DNA of 12,181 nucleotides from JBBSQE01 sp038258095 (lineage in GTDB: Bacteria > Actinomycetota > Thermoleophilia > Solirubrobacterales > 70-9): contig JBBSQE010000086.1 in assembly GCA_038258095.1 (NCBI GenBank), forward strand, positions 1 through 12,181, written 5' to 3'. A program made the position numbers and the translations under genes. Numbering within the stretch: the first letter of the stretch is position 1; each line of letters begins with the position of its first letter. The notes below the pieces were generated by a model. It worked only from the letters and a program-made list of their open reading frames with translations. It had not been told where the DNA came from and ran no database searches. Positions 1-6,372 of this stretch are shown here, in pieces.

Positions 1-438
1 GCCGTCCCAGCGCTCGGGCGTCCCCGACTCGAAGCCGATGTCGCGGTACAGGGCGAGCGCCTTGCCATTGGCCTCGTTCGCGTCGAGCTGGATGCGCTTG
101 CAGCCCCGTCCCCGGGCCCGGTGTACGCACGCCTCGGTCAGAGCCCGCCCGGTTCCCTCCCCGCGGGCCGCCTCCTCCACGAAGAGGTCCTCGAGCCAGC
201 AATCCTCGGCACCGGTCCATGCGGATCGCCGGTAGCGGAGCTGGGCGATGGCGCAGGCGGGCTCGCCGGCCAGGATGAACTCTGTGTTCGGATCGTCGAA
301 CAGGCAGACGACGACCTCGTGCATCGACTCGGTGGAAGGCTCGGCCTCGCCGTAGTAGTCGCGGAAGCCGCTGAGAAGGCGCGTGACCTCGCCCGCCTCG
401 GCGCGGGAGGCCTTGCGTATCGGTATCTCGGGTCCCAT
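1..438 (-). CDS. GNAT-family N-acetyltransferase, 3' end outside window
   Basis: This gene starts at ATG 438 and runs off the left edge still open, so 146 N-terminal residues are visible and little is probably missing. It reads as a GCN5-related acetyltransferase, which moves an acetyl group from acetyl-CoA to an amine. The acetyl-CoA (motif A) signature is visible as R-G-E-G-T-G at residues 92-97, after the strand CWLEDLFVEEAAR (80-92). The typical last part (motif B) follows: CKRIQLDANEANGKALALYRDIGFE at about 113-137, with the N-x-x-A...LY...GF pattern of the fold. The substrate cannot be read from the sequence. The ATG lacks a clear Shine-Dalgarno but has a TAGGAT box 8 nt upstream, which supports leaderless translation from this codon. 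It is divergent from the sulfatase gene at 558 and shares its intergenic region. Confidence 0.88.
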   Translation of the reverse strand, partial: MGPEIPIRKASRAEAGEVTRLLSGFRDYYGEAEPSTESMHEVVVCLFDDPNTEFILAGEPACAIAQLRYRRSAWTGAEDCWLEDLFVEEAARGEGTGRALTEACVHRARGRGCKRIQLDANEANGKALALYRDIGFESGTPERWDG

Positions 439-446
439 GCCGGAGG

Positions 447-452
447 ATCCTA
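447..452 (-). promoter_or_regulatory. -10 box (TAGGAT) for a leaderless acetyltransferase transcript
   Basis: On the minus strand TAGGAT is followed by 8 nt and then the ATG at 438. TANNNT at this distance places the transcript start at or beside the start codon, the leaderless arrangement known from Actinobacteria. I see no good -35 element. The same arrangement recurs at three other starts in this window. Confidence 0.45.
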
Positions 453-484
453 CGGCGCGGGGCCAGGGGCCTGACCGACGCCGG

Positions 485-502
485 TAGCCAACCGGTTTGT
501 TA
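485..502. promoter_or_regulatory. Near-palindromic operator-like site in the acetyltransferase/sulfatase divergent gap
   Basis: The 18 bp read TAGCCAACCGGTTTGTTA. The core AACCGGTT (490-497) is a perfect palindrome, and 7 of the 9 symmetric pairs over the whole 18 bp match, including the outer TA...TA. A dyad with a central CG is typical of LacI-type and some TetR-type operators. It lies between the two divergent starts and overlaps the first bases of a TAGGTT box (501-506). A 7-of-9 dyad somewhere in a gap of this size is not rare by chance, so this is a candidate only. No regulator gene is in the window. Confidence 0.3.
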
Positions 503-506
503 GGTT
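501..506 (+). promoter_or_regulatory. Possible -10 box (TAGGTT) for the sulfatase gene
   Basis: TAGGTT fits the TANNNT pattern seen before other genes here, but lies 51 nt upstream of the ATG at 558, giving a leader of roughly 45 nt. No matching -35 is visible. It overlaps the end of the palindrome at 485-502, which would suit repression. Weak evidence on its own. Confidence 0.22.
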
Positions 507-557
507 GAGCAACTCTGGACGCTGGCCGTTGTTGGGGCAGGCGCAGGCGGTCGGCCC

Positions 558-2258
558 ATGCAACTTCAGATACTCGACACCCGAACGAGCGCCCGCGCCC
601 GCATTCTCGCGGTCCTGGCGCTGATCGCCCTGATCACCGGCGGTGCACTCGCCGCGCGGTCGGACACCTCCGCGGGCGCCGATGCGCGCAAGACGCGCGC
701 CTCCCGCCCGAACATCGTCGTGATCCAGACCGACGATCAGAATCTGGCCGACACCTACGCCAAGTTCGTCAACCGAAACGGCCGCCGGGCAGCGGTGATG
801 CCGAACGTGCTGAACAGGATCAAGAAGCCGGGCGTGAGCTTCGGTCGCTACTACGTTTCCTACCCCCTCTGCTGTCCGTCGCGAGCCACCCTTCTCAGCG
901 GCCGCTACTCGCACTCCAACGGCGTGATCTCAAACGACGCGCCGCGGGGCGGATACCCCTCCTACCAGATCCACACGATCAACAACCACAACATCGGCAC
1001 CTACCTCCAGAAGGCCGGCTACCGGACGATCCACATCGGGAAGTTCCTGAACAACTACGGCGGCAAGGACGACCCGGCGGAGACGATCGTGCCTCCGGGA
1101 TGGAGCGACTGGGAGTCGCTCGCGACCGACAACTCGACGCGGGACTATTACGGCTACCTGCTCAACGTCAACGGCGAGATTCAGGGCCCCTTCGGCGACC
1201 CCGAGTACAACCAGACCACCGGCAAGGACGACCCGAGCTGCGTCGGCCTGGCCTGCAACTACTCCTCAGACCAGTTCACGCAGCGCGCCGTGAACCAGAT
1301 CCAGACATCCGCCCCCGGTGGTCCGTTCTACCTCCAGATCGACTACAACGCCCCCCATGGCGACCCTCATCCCCCGATCGGCCCCGAACCGGCGCCCCGG
1401 GACTACAACAGCGCCGCGAGCACCCCGCTGCCACGGCCTCCGAACTTCAACGAGGCCAACATCAGAGACAAGCCGAGCTTCCTGAAGAGGGGCGCGACGC
1501 GCCTGCCCGCGAACACGATCGTGCGCCTCCGGACCCAGTATCAGAAGATCATCGAGTCGCTGCGCGGGGTGGACGACGGGGTCGGCCGCATCATCAACGC
1601 CCTCTCGGCGTCCGGGGAGCTTCAGAACACCTACATCTTCTTCATCTCCGACAACGGCATCTTCGTCGGTCAGCACCGGCTCGAGCGGGGAAAGTTCCTG
1701 CCCTACGAGGAGGCGACCCACATGCCGCTGATGATCCGCGGCCCGGGGATCAGGCCCCGCTCGACATCGCGCGAGCTCACCGGCAACATGGACATCGCTC
1801 CGACGATCTCGCAACTTGCCCGTGCGCCCGCCGACCGCAGCTACGACGGACGCTCGATGGTCCCGTTCTGGCGGAACACCTCGCGTCTCAGCCGGCGCCC
1901 GGTCCTGCTCGAATCATTCGCCGATGCGACCGACATCGAGCCCGAGGGGGGTTCAGCAGCGCCGGCGGCGCGCAGATCGGCCCGGCCGGCCCACCAGCGG
2001 ATCGCCGCGCCGGTCGAGAACTTCCTCTCCGTGCGCCTGGGGCCCTACAAGTACACCGAGTACGAGACGGGCGATCGCGAGCTGTACGACCTGTCCAGGG
2101 ACCCCTACGAGTTGCAGAACATCGTTCGCAACCGGCGCTACAACGGCGTCCACGCCTTCCTGAAGAGGCAACTGAACCGCCTCGAGGATTGCCGCGGCCG
2201 CGCGTGCAAGTTCGAGACTGGCCGGCTGCCGCAGCCGCACCGGCCGCGCCGGCGCTGA
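558..2258 (+). CDS. Exported type I sulfatase, resembling N-acetylglucosamine-6-sulfatase
   Basis: A 566-residue arylsulfatase-fold enzyme that hydrolyses sulfate esters. Residues 1-32 look like a Sec signal peptide: arginines at 9-15, a hydrophobic stretch at about 16-29 and an A-L-A cleavage-type site near 32. Metal-site residues D59-D60 follow (IQTDD). The sulfatase signature CCPSRATLLSGR begins at C105, the cysteine a formylglycine-generating enzyme must oxidise. Other expected active-site positions are K152 (GKFLN), H257 (NAPHGDPH), D355-N356 (FISDNG) and K369. CCPSR, GKFLNNYG, GELQNTYIFF-SDNG and the closing cysteine pair C545/C550 (CRGRAC) match my memory of animal glucosamine-6-sulfatase closely, so a hexosamine-6-sulfate substrate is likely but unproven. 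An Ala/Arg-rich stretch near 465-480 looks like a loop insertion. The ATG is chosen because it gives a proper signal peptide; its ribosome site is weak. The gene stands alone on its strand and converges on the carboxylase gene. Confidence 0.93.
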   Translation: MQLQILDTRTSARARILAVLALIALITGGALAARSDTSAGADARKTRASRPNIVVIQTDDQNLADTYAKFVNRNGRRAAVMPNVLNRIKKPGVSFGRYYVSYPLCCPSRATLLSGRYSHSNGVISNDAPRGGYPSYQIHTINNHNIGTYLQKAGYRTIHIGKFLNNYGGKDDPAETIVPPGWSDWESLATDNSTRDYYGYLLNVNGEIQGPFGDPEYNQTTGKDDPSCVGLACNYSSDQFTQRAVNQIQTSAPGGPFYLQIDYNAPHGDPHPPIGPEPAPRDYNSAASTPLPRPPNFNEANIRDKPSFLKRGATRLPANTIVRLRTQYQKIIESLRGVDDGVGRIINALSASGELQNTYIFFISDNGIFVGQHRLERGKFLPYEEATHMPLMIRGPGIRPRSTSRELTGNMDIAPTISQLARAPADRSYDGRSMVPFWRNTSRLSRRPVLLESFADATDIEPEGGSAAPAARRSARPAHQRIAAPVENFLSVRLGPYKYTEYETGDRELYDLSRDPYELQNIVRNRRYNGVHAFLKRQLNRLEDCRGRACKFETGRLPQPHRPRRR

Positions 2259-2299
2259 GCGGTTGGCGGGGTGTGCCCAATCCCTCCCCCCGAGGACCG

Positions 2300-4066
2300 C
2301 TAGGTGATGATCGCGAGCGTGTCGCCGGCGGAGACCGAGTCTCCTTCGGATATCGGCAGCTCGGAGACCTTTCCGGCGCGGTGGGCGACGATCTCGTTCT
2401 CCATCTTCATCGCCTCGATAACGCAGATCAGGTCTCCCTCCGAGACCTCGGCGTCCTTTTCGACCACGACCTTGAAGATCGTGCCCTGGAGCGGGGCCGG
2501 CAGGGTCTCGCTCGAGGCCGACGCCGCGCCGCCCGACTTGCGCTTCCGCTTCGCGGGTCGCTTGGCGTCGGCCGCGGGACCCGCACCGCCGGCGAGAGCT
2601 TCGCCGATGACCCTGACGTCGAACAGCTTGCCGCCGACCTCGACCTTGTAGTCGCGCTCGACCGTCTCGGCGGCCTCTTCGCCATCGGCGGGCTCGGGCA
2701 AAGCGGCGGTCTCGGGGGCTGTGCCCTTCAGCCAGTCCCTGTCCTCGACGAGGTCGCGGCAGGTCTCTCCCTTCGCCCACTGGTCGGTGGCCATGATCGC
2801 CGCGTGGAAGGGGATCAGGGTGGTCAGGCCGCCGACCTCGTATTCGGCGAGGGCGCGCACCATGCGCCGTGTCGCGAGCTCGCGGTCGGAGTCCCAGACG
2901 ATCAGCTTGGCGACCATCGGGTCATACGTGGGCGTGACCTCGCCGCCGGCCTCGACACCGGAATCGACGCGCACGCCCGGACCCGACGGCTCGCGGTAGT
3001 TCGTGATCTGACCGGGGGCGGGGGCGAACTTCTTGTGTGCCGCCTCGGCGTTGATCCGGCACTCGATCGCGTGCCCGCGCATCTCGACCTCGCCCTGGGT
3101 GACCGACAGCTCCTCGCCCGCCGCGACGCGGACCTGCTCACGAACGAGGTCGATCCCGGTGACCATCTCGGTGACGCAGTGCTCGACCTGCACACGGGTG
3201 TTCATCTCCAGGAAGAAGTAGTCCTCGCCGACCTGCAGGCCCTCGATCGTCCCGGCTCCGCGGTAGTCGACCGCCAGCGCGGCGTCGGTCGCGATCTTCC
3301 CGATCCGCTCCCGCATCTCCTCGTCCACGTGGGGCGCCGGAGCCTCCTCGATCAGCTTCTGGTGGCGGCGCTGAATCGAGCAGTCGCGCTCGCCGAGGTG
3401 GATGACGTTGCGGTGGGTGTCGGCCAGGACCTGGACCTCGACGTGGCGCGGGTCCTCGAGGTAGCGCTCGATGTAGACGCGGGGGTCGGAGAAGAACTTC
3501 TCGCCCTCCCGAGCCGCGCCCTCGAAAGCATCCTCCAGGTCGTCCGGCGTCATCGCGACGCGGAAGCCCTTGCCGCCGCCGCCGCCTGCGGCCTTGCAGG
3601 CGACGGGGTAGCCCGCGTCATCGGCCTGCTTGCGGGCCTCCTCGACGTCCTCGGCGACATCGGTGGACCCGGGGACGATCGGCACACCGGCCTTCTCCAT
3701 GATCTCGCGAGCCCTGGTCTTCGATCCCATCGCGTCGATCGAGTCCGCGGACGGGCCGATGAAGACCATGCCCGCCTCGTCGCAGGCACGTACGAACTCC
3801 GCGTTCTCGGCGAGGAAGCCGTAGCCGGGGTGGATCGCCTCCGCGCCCGATGTCGTCGCGGCCTCGATGATCTTCGGAATCGCCAGGTAGCTCTCCGCCG
3901 GCACGGCCGGGCCGAGCAGGTGCGCTTCATCGGCGAGCTGCACGTGGCGGGCGTCCCGGTCGATCTCGGAGTAGACGGCGACCGACGTGATCTCCATCTC
4001 CCGCAGGCAGCGGGCGACGCGGATCGCGATCTCGCCGCGGTTGGCAATCAGGACCTTCTCGAACAC
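2300..4066 (-). CDS. Acyl-CoA (acetyl/propionyl) carboxylase alpha chain: biotin carboxylase + biotin carrier
   Basis: This 588-residue protein carboxylates its own biotin with ATP and bicarbonate, then hands the CO2 to a separate beta subunit to make malonyl- or methylmalonyl-CoA. The N terminus FEKVLIANRGEIAIRVAR is the biotin carboxylase start. The ATP-grasp glycine loop follows (AAGGGGGKGFR), then ERDCSIQRRHQKLIEEAP and the catalytic stretch MNTRVQVEHCVTE, where C replaces the proline of the usual EHPVTE. The bridging region has EVGGKLFDVRV and a basic, flexible linker (KRPAKRKRK). The biotinyl domain ends the protein with EAMKM; K554 is the biotinylated lysine. Length and fusion match the AccA3-type subunit of Actinobacteria. 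The GTG start at 4066 is chosen because family homology begins there and TAGACT lies 8 nt upstream; the reading frame stays open for about 390 nt further upstream, but that part overlaps the divergent PHP gene and has no homology. No beta-subunit gene is visible nearby. Confidence 0.95.
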   Translation of the reverse strand: MFEKVLIANRGEIAIRVARCLREMEITSVAVYSEIDRDARHVQLADEAHLLGPAVPAESYLAIPKIIEAATTSGAEAIHPGYGFLAENAEFVRACDEAGMVFIGPSADSIDAMGSKTRAREIMEKAGVPIVPGSTDVAEDVEEARKQADDAGYPVACKAAGGGGGKGFRVAMTPDDLEDAFEGAAREGEKFFSDPRVYIERYLEDPRHVEVQVLADTHRNVIHLGERDCSIQRRHQKLIEEAPAPHVDEEMRERIGKIATDAALAVDYRGAGTIEGLQVGEDYFFLEMNTRVQVEHCVTEMVTGIDLVREQVRVAAGEELSVTQGEVEMRGHAIECRINAEAAHKKFAPAPGQITNYREPSGPGVRVDSGVEAGGEVTPTYDPMVAKLIVWDSDRELATRRMVRALAEYEVGGLTTLIPFHAAIMATDQWAKGETCRDLVEDRDWLKGTAPETAALPEPADGEEAAETVERDYKVEVGGKLFDVRVIGEALAGGAGPAADAKRPAKRKRKSGGAASASSETLPAPLQGTIFKVVVEKDAEVSEGDLICVIEAMKMENEIVAHRAGKVSELPISEGDSVSAGDTLAIIT

Positions 4067-4074
4067 GGCGGCGC

Positions 4075-4080
4075 AGTCTA
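4075..4080 (-). promoter_or_regulatory. -10 box (TAGACT) for a leaderless carboxylase transcript
   Basis: TAGACT on the minus strand is followed by 8 nt and the GTG at 4066. The spacing fits leaderless transcription and supports the GTG as the true start. No Shine-Dalgarno or clear -35 is visible. Confidence 0.45.
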
Positions 4081-4087
4081 TTTGGGC

Positions 4088-4109
4088 GGCGGACGGCGAG
4101 CGGTCCGCC
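4088..4109. promoter_or_regulatory. Inverted repeat GGCGGAC-N8-GTCCGCC between divergent starts
   Basis: Two perfect 7-bp arms (4088-4094 and 4103-4109) are separated by 8 bp. The repeat lies between the carboxylase -10 box and the PHP -10 box, roughly where a shared operator could block both promoters. Such GC-only arms also arise easily in DNA of this composition, so this is only a candidate. Confidence 0.25.
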
Positions 4110-4113
4110 CCGG

Positions 4114-4119
4114 TAGCGT
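4114..4119 (+). promoter_or_regulatory. -10 box (TAGCGT) for a leaderless PHP-gene transcript
   Basis: TAGCGT is followed by 8 nt and then TTG at 4128. The match to the other three boxes in spacing and in the TAGNNT form is the main reason for choosing this rare start codon. Confidence 0.4.
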
Positions 4120-4127
4120 CCCCCGCC

Positions 4128-4958
4128 TTGCCCGGGGAGCCCCTGATCGAGCTGCAGAGCCACTCCGTCGTCTCCGACGGCCAGCTCGAGCCCGCCGGAG
4201 TCGTCAGAGCGGCCGCCGAGGCAGGTGTCACCACGCTTGCGTTGACCGACCACGACGCGGTTGCCGGGGTCGAGGAGGCACAGAGGGCCGCCGACGAGGT
4301 CGGGATCAATCTCGTACCGGCGACCGAGATGTCCTGCGTCCACGAGTTCGCGGAAGATCTCCACGTCTGCGGATACTGGGTCGACCTTGAGAAGATCGGG
4401 CCGACCTGCGAGCGCGCCCAGGCCGAGCGGGTGAGCCGTGCGGAGGAGATCATCGAGAACCTCCGCCGTGAGGGCTTCGAAGTGACGCTCGAGGACGCTA
4501 TTGCCCAGTCCGGGGACGCCCTGTCGATCGGCCGCCCTCACATCGCCCGGGCAGCCGGGGCGTCCGGGGACCTCGGCCCGTTCTTCGAGGAGTACCTGGT
4601 TCCCGGCGCGAAGGCGTTCGTGCCTCGTCGCTGGCCCACCGCCGAACAGGCCGTGGATGAGATCCACGCCGCCGGCGGCTCCGCTGTCGTCGCCCACCCC
4701 TACTGGGACGTCAAGGACCCGGCTCAGGTGGAGGAGCTGGTGCGTGCCCTGCCGTTCGATGGCATCGAGGTCTATTACCCGCCCCACACGAAGGAGCAGA
4801 CCGAGCACCTCCTCTCCCTCTGCGACGAACTCGGGATCACCCCGACCGCATCGTCGGACTACCACGGCCCGACCCACAAGACCTTCTCGGCCTTCGGCGA
4901 CTACGACACCTACGGACTGGGCGAGCCGCAGGTGCCGCCCAGGCGGCCTCAGCCCTGA
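4128..4958 (+). CDS. PHP-domain metal-dependent phosphoesterase (TrpH/YciV-like), first metal His replaced by Gln
   Basis: A 276-residue PHP-family protein; relatives hydrolyse phosphoesters of nucleotides or short RNA 5' ends. Visible motifs in order: ELQSHSVVSDG (8-18), LTDHD (39-43), ATEMS with E67, H79 (LHVCGY), GRPH with H138, AHP with H190, and SSDYHG with D244 and H246. These match the usual trinuclear metal site except at the first position, where the common H-x-H is Q10-S-H12. The family likeness is otherwise strong, and the large insertion with GRPHIAR is typical of the TrpH/YciV group. The start is uncertain: homology begins about 8 residues after TTG 4128, and TAGCGT lies 8 nt before it. 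The upstream ATG at 3987 would add 47 residues without homology and overlap the carboxylase gene antisense. It ends 9 bp from the convergent DUF2254 gene. The exact substrate is not readable. Confidence 0.87.
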   Translation: MPGEPLIELQSHSVVSDGQLEPAGVVRAAAEAGVTTLALTDHDAVAGVEEAQRAADEVGINLVPATEMSCVHEFAEDLHVCGYWVDLEKIGPTCERAQAERVSRAEEIIENLRREGFEVTLEDAIAQSGDALSIGRPHIARAAGASGDLGPFFEEYLVPGAKAFVPRRWPTAEQAVDEIHAAGGSAVVAHPYWDVKDPAQVEELVRALPFDGIEVYYPPHTKEQTEHLLSLCDELGITPTASSDYHGPTHKTFSAFGDYDTYGLGEPQVPPRRPQP

Positions 4959-4967
4959 CGGCCCGGC

Positions 4968-6287
4968 TCAAACCGCCCCGACCGCGCTGACCCGTGCCGC
5001 CGCTTCCCGGACCATCACACGGTCGCGGTCGCTCTTCACCTCGGTCGCGGCCTGCTCGGCGATCGCCTCCGCGACACCCTGAGCTGCGCGGACCCGCTCC
5101 CCGTATCCGTGCTGCTCAGCGGCTTCCGCACACGCCTGAAGCGCGCTGAGCATCTCGCTGATCACCCAGGCATCCCCGGCTGCATAGCGGTTGATCTGCG
5201 CGATCGAATCGAGGTACTCGCCGTAGAGGCGCTGCCTGGCGACGACCACCAGCTCGCCGTCGCCGTCGGGGAATCGCCGGACCGAGGCGAGCGGGGGACG
5301 CTCGGACAGCCGCACCAGGATCGAGCGCAGGTAGCCGATGCAGGTGACGGCCGTGGTCGGGTCGTTCAGCCCGGGCGAGACGGCCTTGAGCGCGATGTCC
5401 GCGAGCTGCCTGACGCCGAAGTCGACATCCTGGGCGATGTCCCGCTCGCTGGCGATCGAGACAGCCGAGAGGACGCCGTGCTCGCACTCCTCCGCGACCC
5501 CGGCCGGCCAGACCTCGGCGATCGGGGATTCGATGCTGATGAAGTCTCCCGGGCTGACCCGGATGGCGATCCTGTCGGCGCGGCCCTCCAGAGCGGCGGC
5601 CATGTCCTTGATGTTGACGCGCTGGACGAACCCCGGCCGCGGGGGCGTGACCCGGCCCGGCTCCTCCGAGCGCCAACTCGCCACCAGGCGATCCCCCTCC
5701 GCCTCCTCGACGGGCTCCCCCTGCTCCTCCGGATAGAGGACATCAGTGCGCGCGAGGGTCTCACGCGCGATGTTCGCAGTCACATGGGAGACCTGGATCA
5801 TCTGGGACACGTGGTTGAGGTAGACGATCAGTAAAACGACCGCGCCGATGCCGAAGAGCGAGGCGATCGTCACGCTGAGGCGAGGGACGAAGCCCGTGTC
5901 GCCAAACGACCCGACGGCACGGAGAACGAGGATCGAGTAAACGAAGGTGCCGACGAAGGTGCCGATGGTGACCTGGGTGACGCGGTCGCCGAAGAAAGTC
6001 CGCAGGACCCGCGGGCTGAACTGGCTCGACGCCTGCTGGAGGACCACGATCGTGATCGAGAAGGTCAGGCCGGCGACCGTGATCAGCGATCCGGCGATCA
6101 CCGAGAGGACGGTCCGCGCCGCCGAGCCGTCGCCCTGGAAGATCACGTCGACCCCGTTGAGATCGAGATGACCGTCGAGCTCGACGAGGAAGATCCCGAG
6201 CAGGGCGAAAGCGAAGACGATCAGGCCCGGGACGAAGCCGAGGCCCTGCGTCAGGTTCAGCCAGCGATTCTTGATCCGTCCAGCCAC
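4968..6287 (-). CDS. DUF2254 family integral membrane protein
   Basis: A 439-residue membrane protein of the DUF2254 type, for which I know no established function. The N-terminal third holds four hydrophobic segments at about 20-36, 60-83, 105-123 and 137-158. The strongly conserved-looking stretch TFSITIVVLQQASSQFSPRVL (about 75-95) lies between the second and third. The rest is soluble and probably cytoplasmic, with the family-like motifs SPGLNDPTTA and GYLRSIL that I associate with this domain. GTG 6287 is chosen because the hydrophobic N terminus starts right after it; the open frame extends further upstream through Ala/Arg-rich, non-conserved sequence that would overlap the divergent GT39 gene. 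Neither a Shine-Dalgarno nor a TANNNT box is evident, so the start is less secure than its neighbours'. It converges on the PHP gene and is divergent from the GT39 gene, so it is probably transcribed alone. Confidence 0.85.
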   Translation of the reverse strand: MAGRIKNRWLNLTQGLGFVPGLIVFAFALLGIFLVELDGHLDLNGVDVIFQGDGSAARTVLSVIAGSLITVAGLTFSITIVVLQQASSQFSPRVLRTFFGDRVTQVTIGTFVGTFVYSILVLRAVGSFGDTGFVPRLSVTIASLFGIGAVVLLIVYLNHVSQMIQVSHVTANIARETLARTDVLYPEEQGEPVEEAEGDRLVASWRSEEPGRVTPPRPGFVQRVNIKDMAAALEGRADRIAIRVSPGDFISIESPIAEVWPAGVAEECEHGVLSAVSIASERDIAQDVDFGVRQLADIALKAVSPGLNDPTTAVTCIGYLRSILVRLSERPPLASVRRFPDGDGELVVVARQRLYGEYLDSIAQINRYAAGDAWVISEMLSALQACAEAAEQHGYGERVRAAQGVAEAIAEQAATEVKSDRDRVMVREAAARVSAVGAV

Positions 6288-6359
6288 TGGACCATCATCG
6301 CGCCTGGGCCGGGCCGCCGCGCCGGAGCCCGGGCGGCGCTCGGCGGCGGTCGCTCCATC

Positions 6360-6365
6360 TAGAGT
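6360..6365 (+). promoter_or_regulatory. -10 box (TAGAGT) for a leaderless GT39 transcript
   Basis: TAGAGT is followed by 7 nt and then ATG 6373. This favours that ATG over the upstream in-frame ATG at 6271, which would overlap the divergent DUF2254 gene. The rest of the 85-bp gap is very GC-rich and shows no other clear signal. Confidence 0.45.
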
Positions 6366-6372
6366 GCCCGCG

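Noticed and set aside
450..914. A 154-codon open frame on the - strand across the sulfatase start
   Set aside because: Overlaps the sulfatase signal peptide and catalytic region antisense, and has no motif.
3987..4127. ATG 3987 as the start of the PHP gene
   Set aside because: Would add 47 residues without homology that overlap the carboxylase N terminus antisense; TTG 4128 has a -10 box at the right distance.
1100..4390. A 1096-codon open frame on the + strand covering part of the sulfatase and the whole carboxylase gene
   Set aside because: Arg/Pro/Leu-rich low-complexity translation with no motif, lying antisense to a well-identified carboxylase. GC-rich codon bias removes stops from shadow frames.
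6271..6372. ATG 6271 as the start of the GT39 gene
   Set aside because: Would overlap the DUF2254 start; ATG 6373 has TAGAGT 7 nt upstream and sits just before the first membrane segment.
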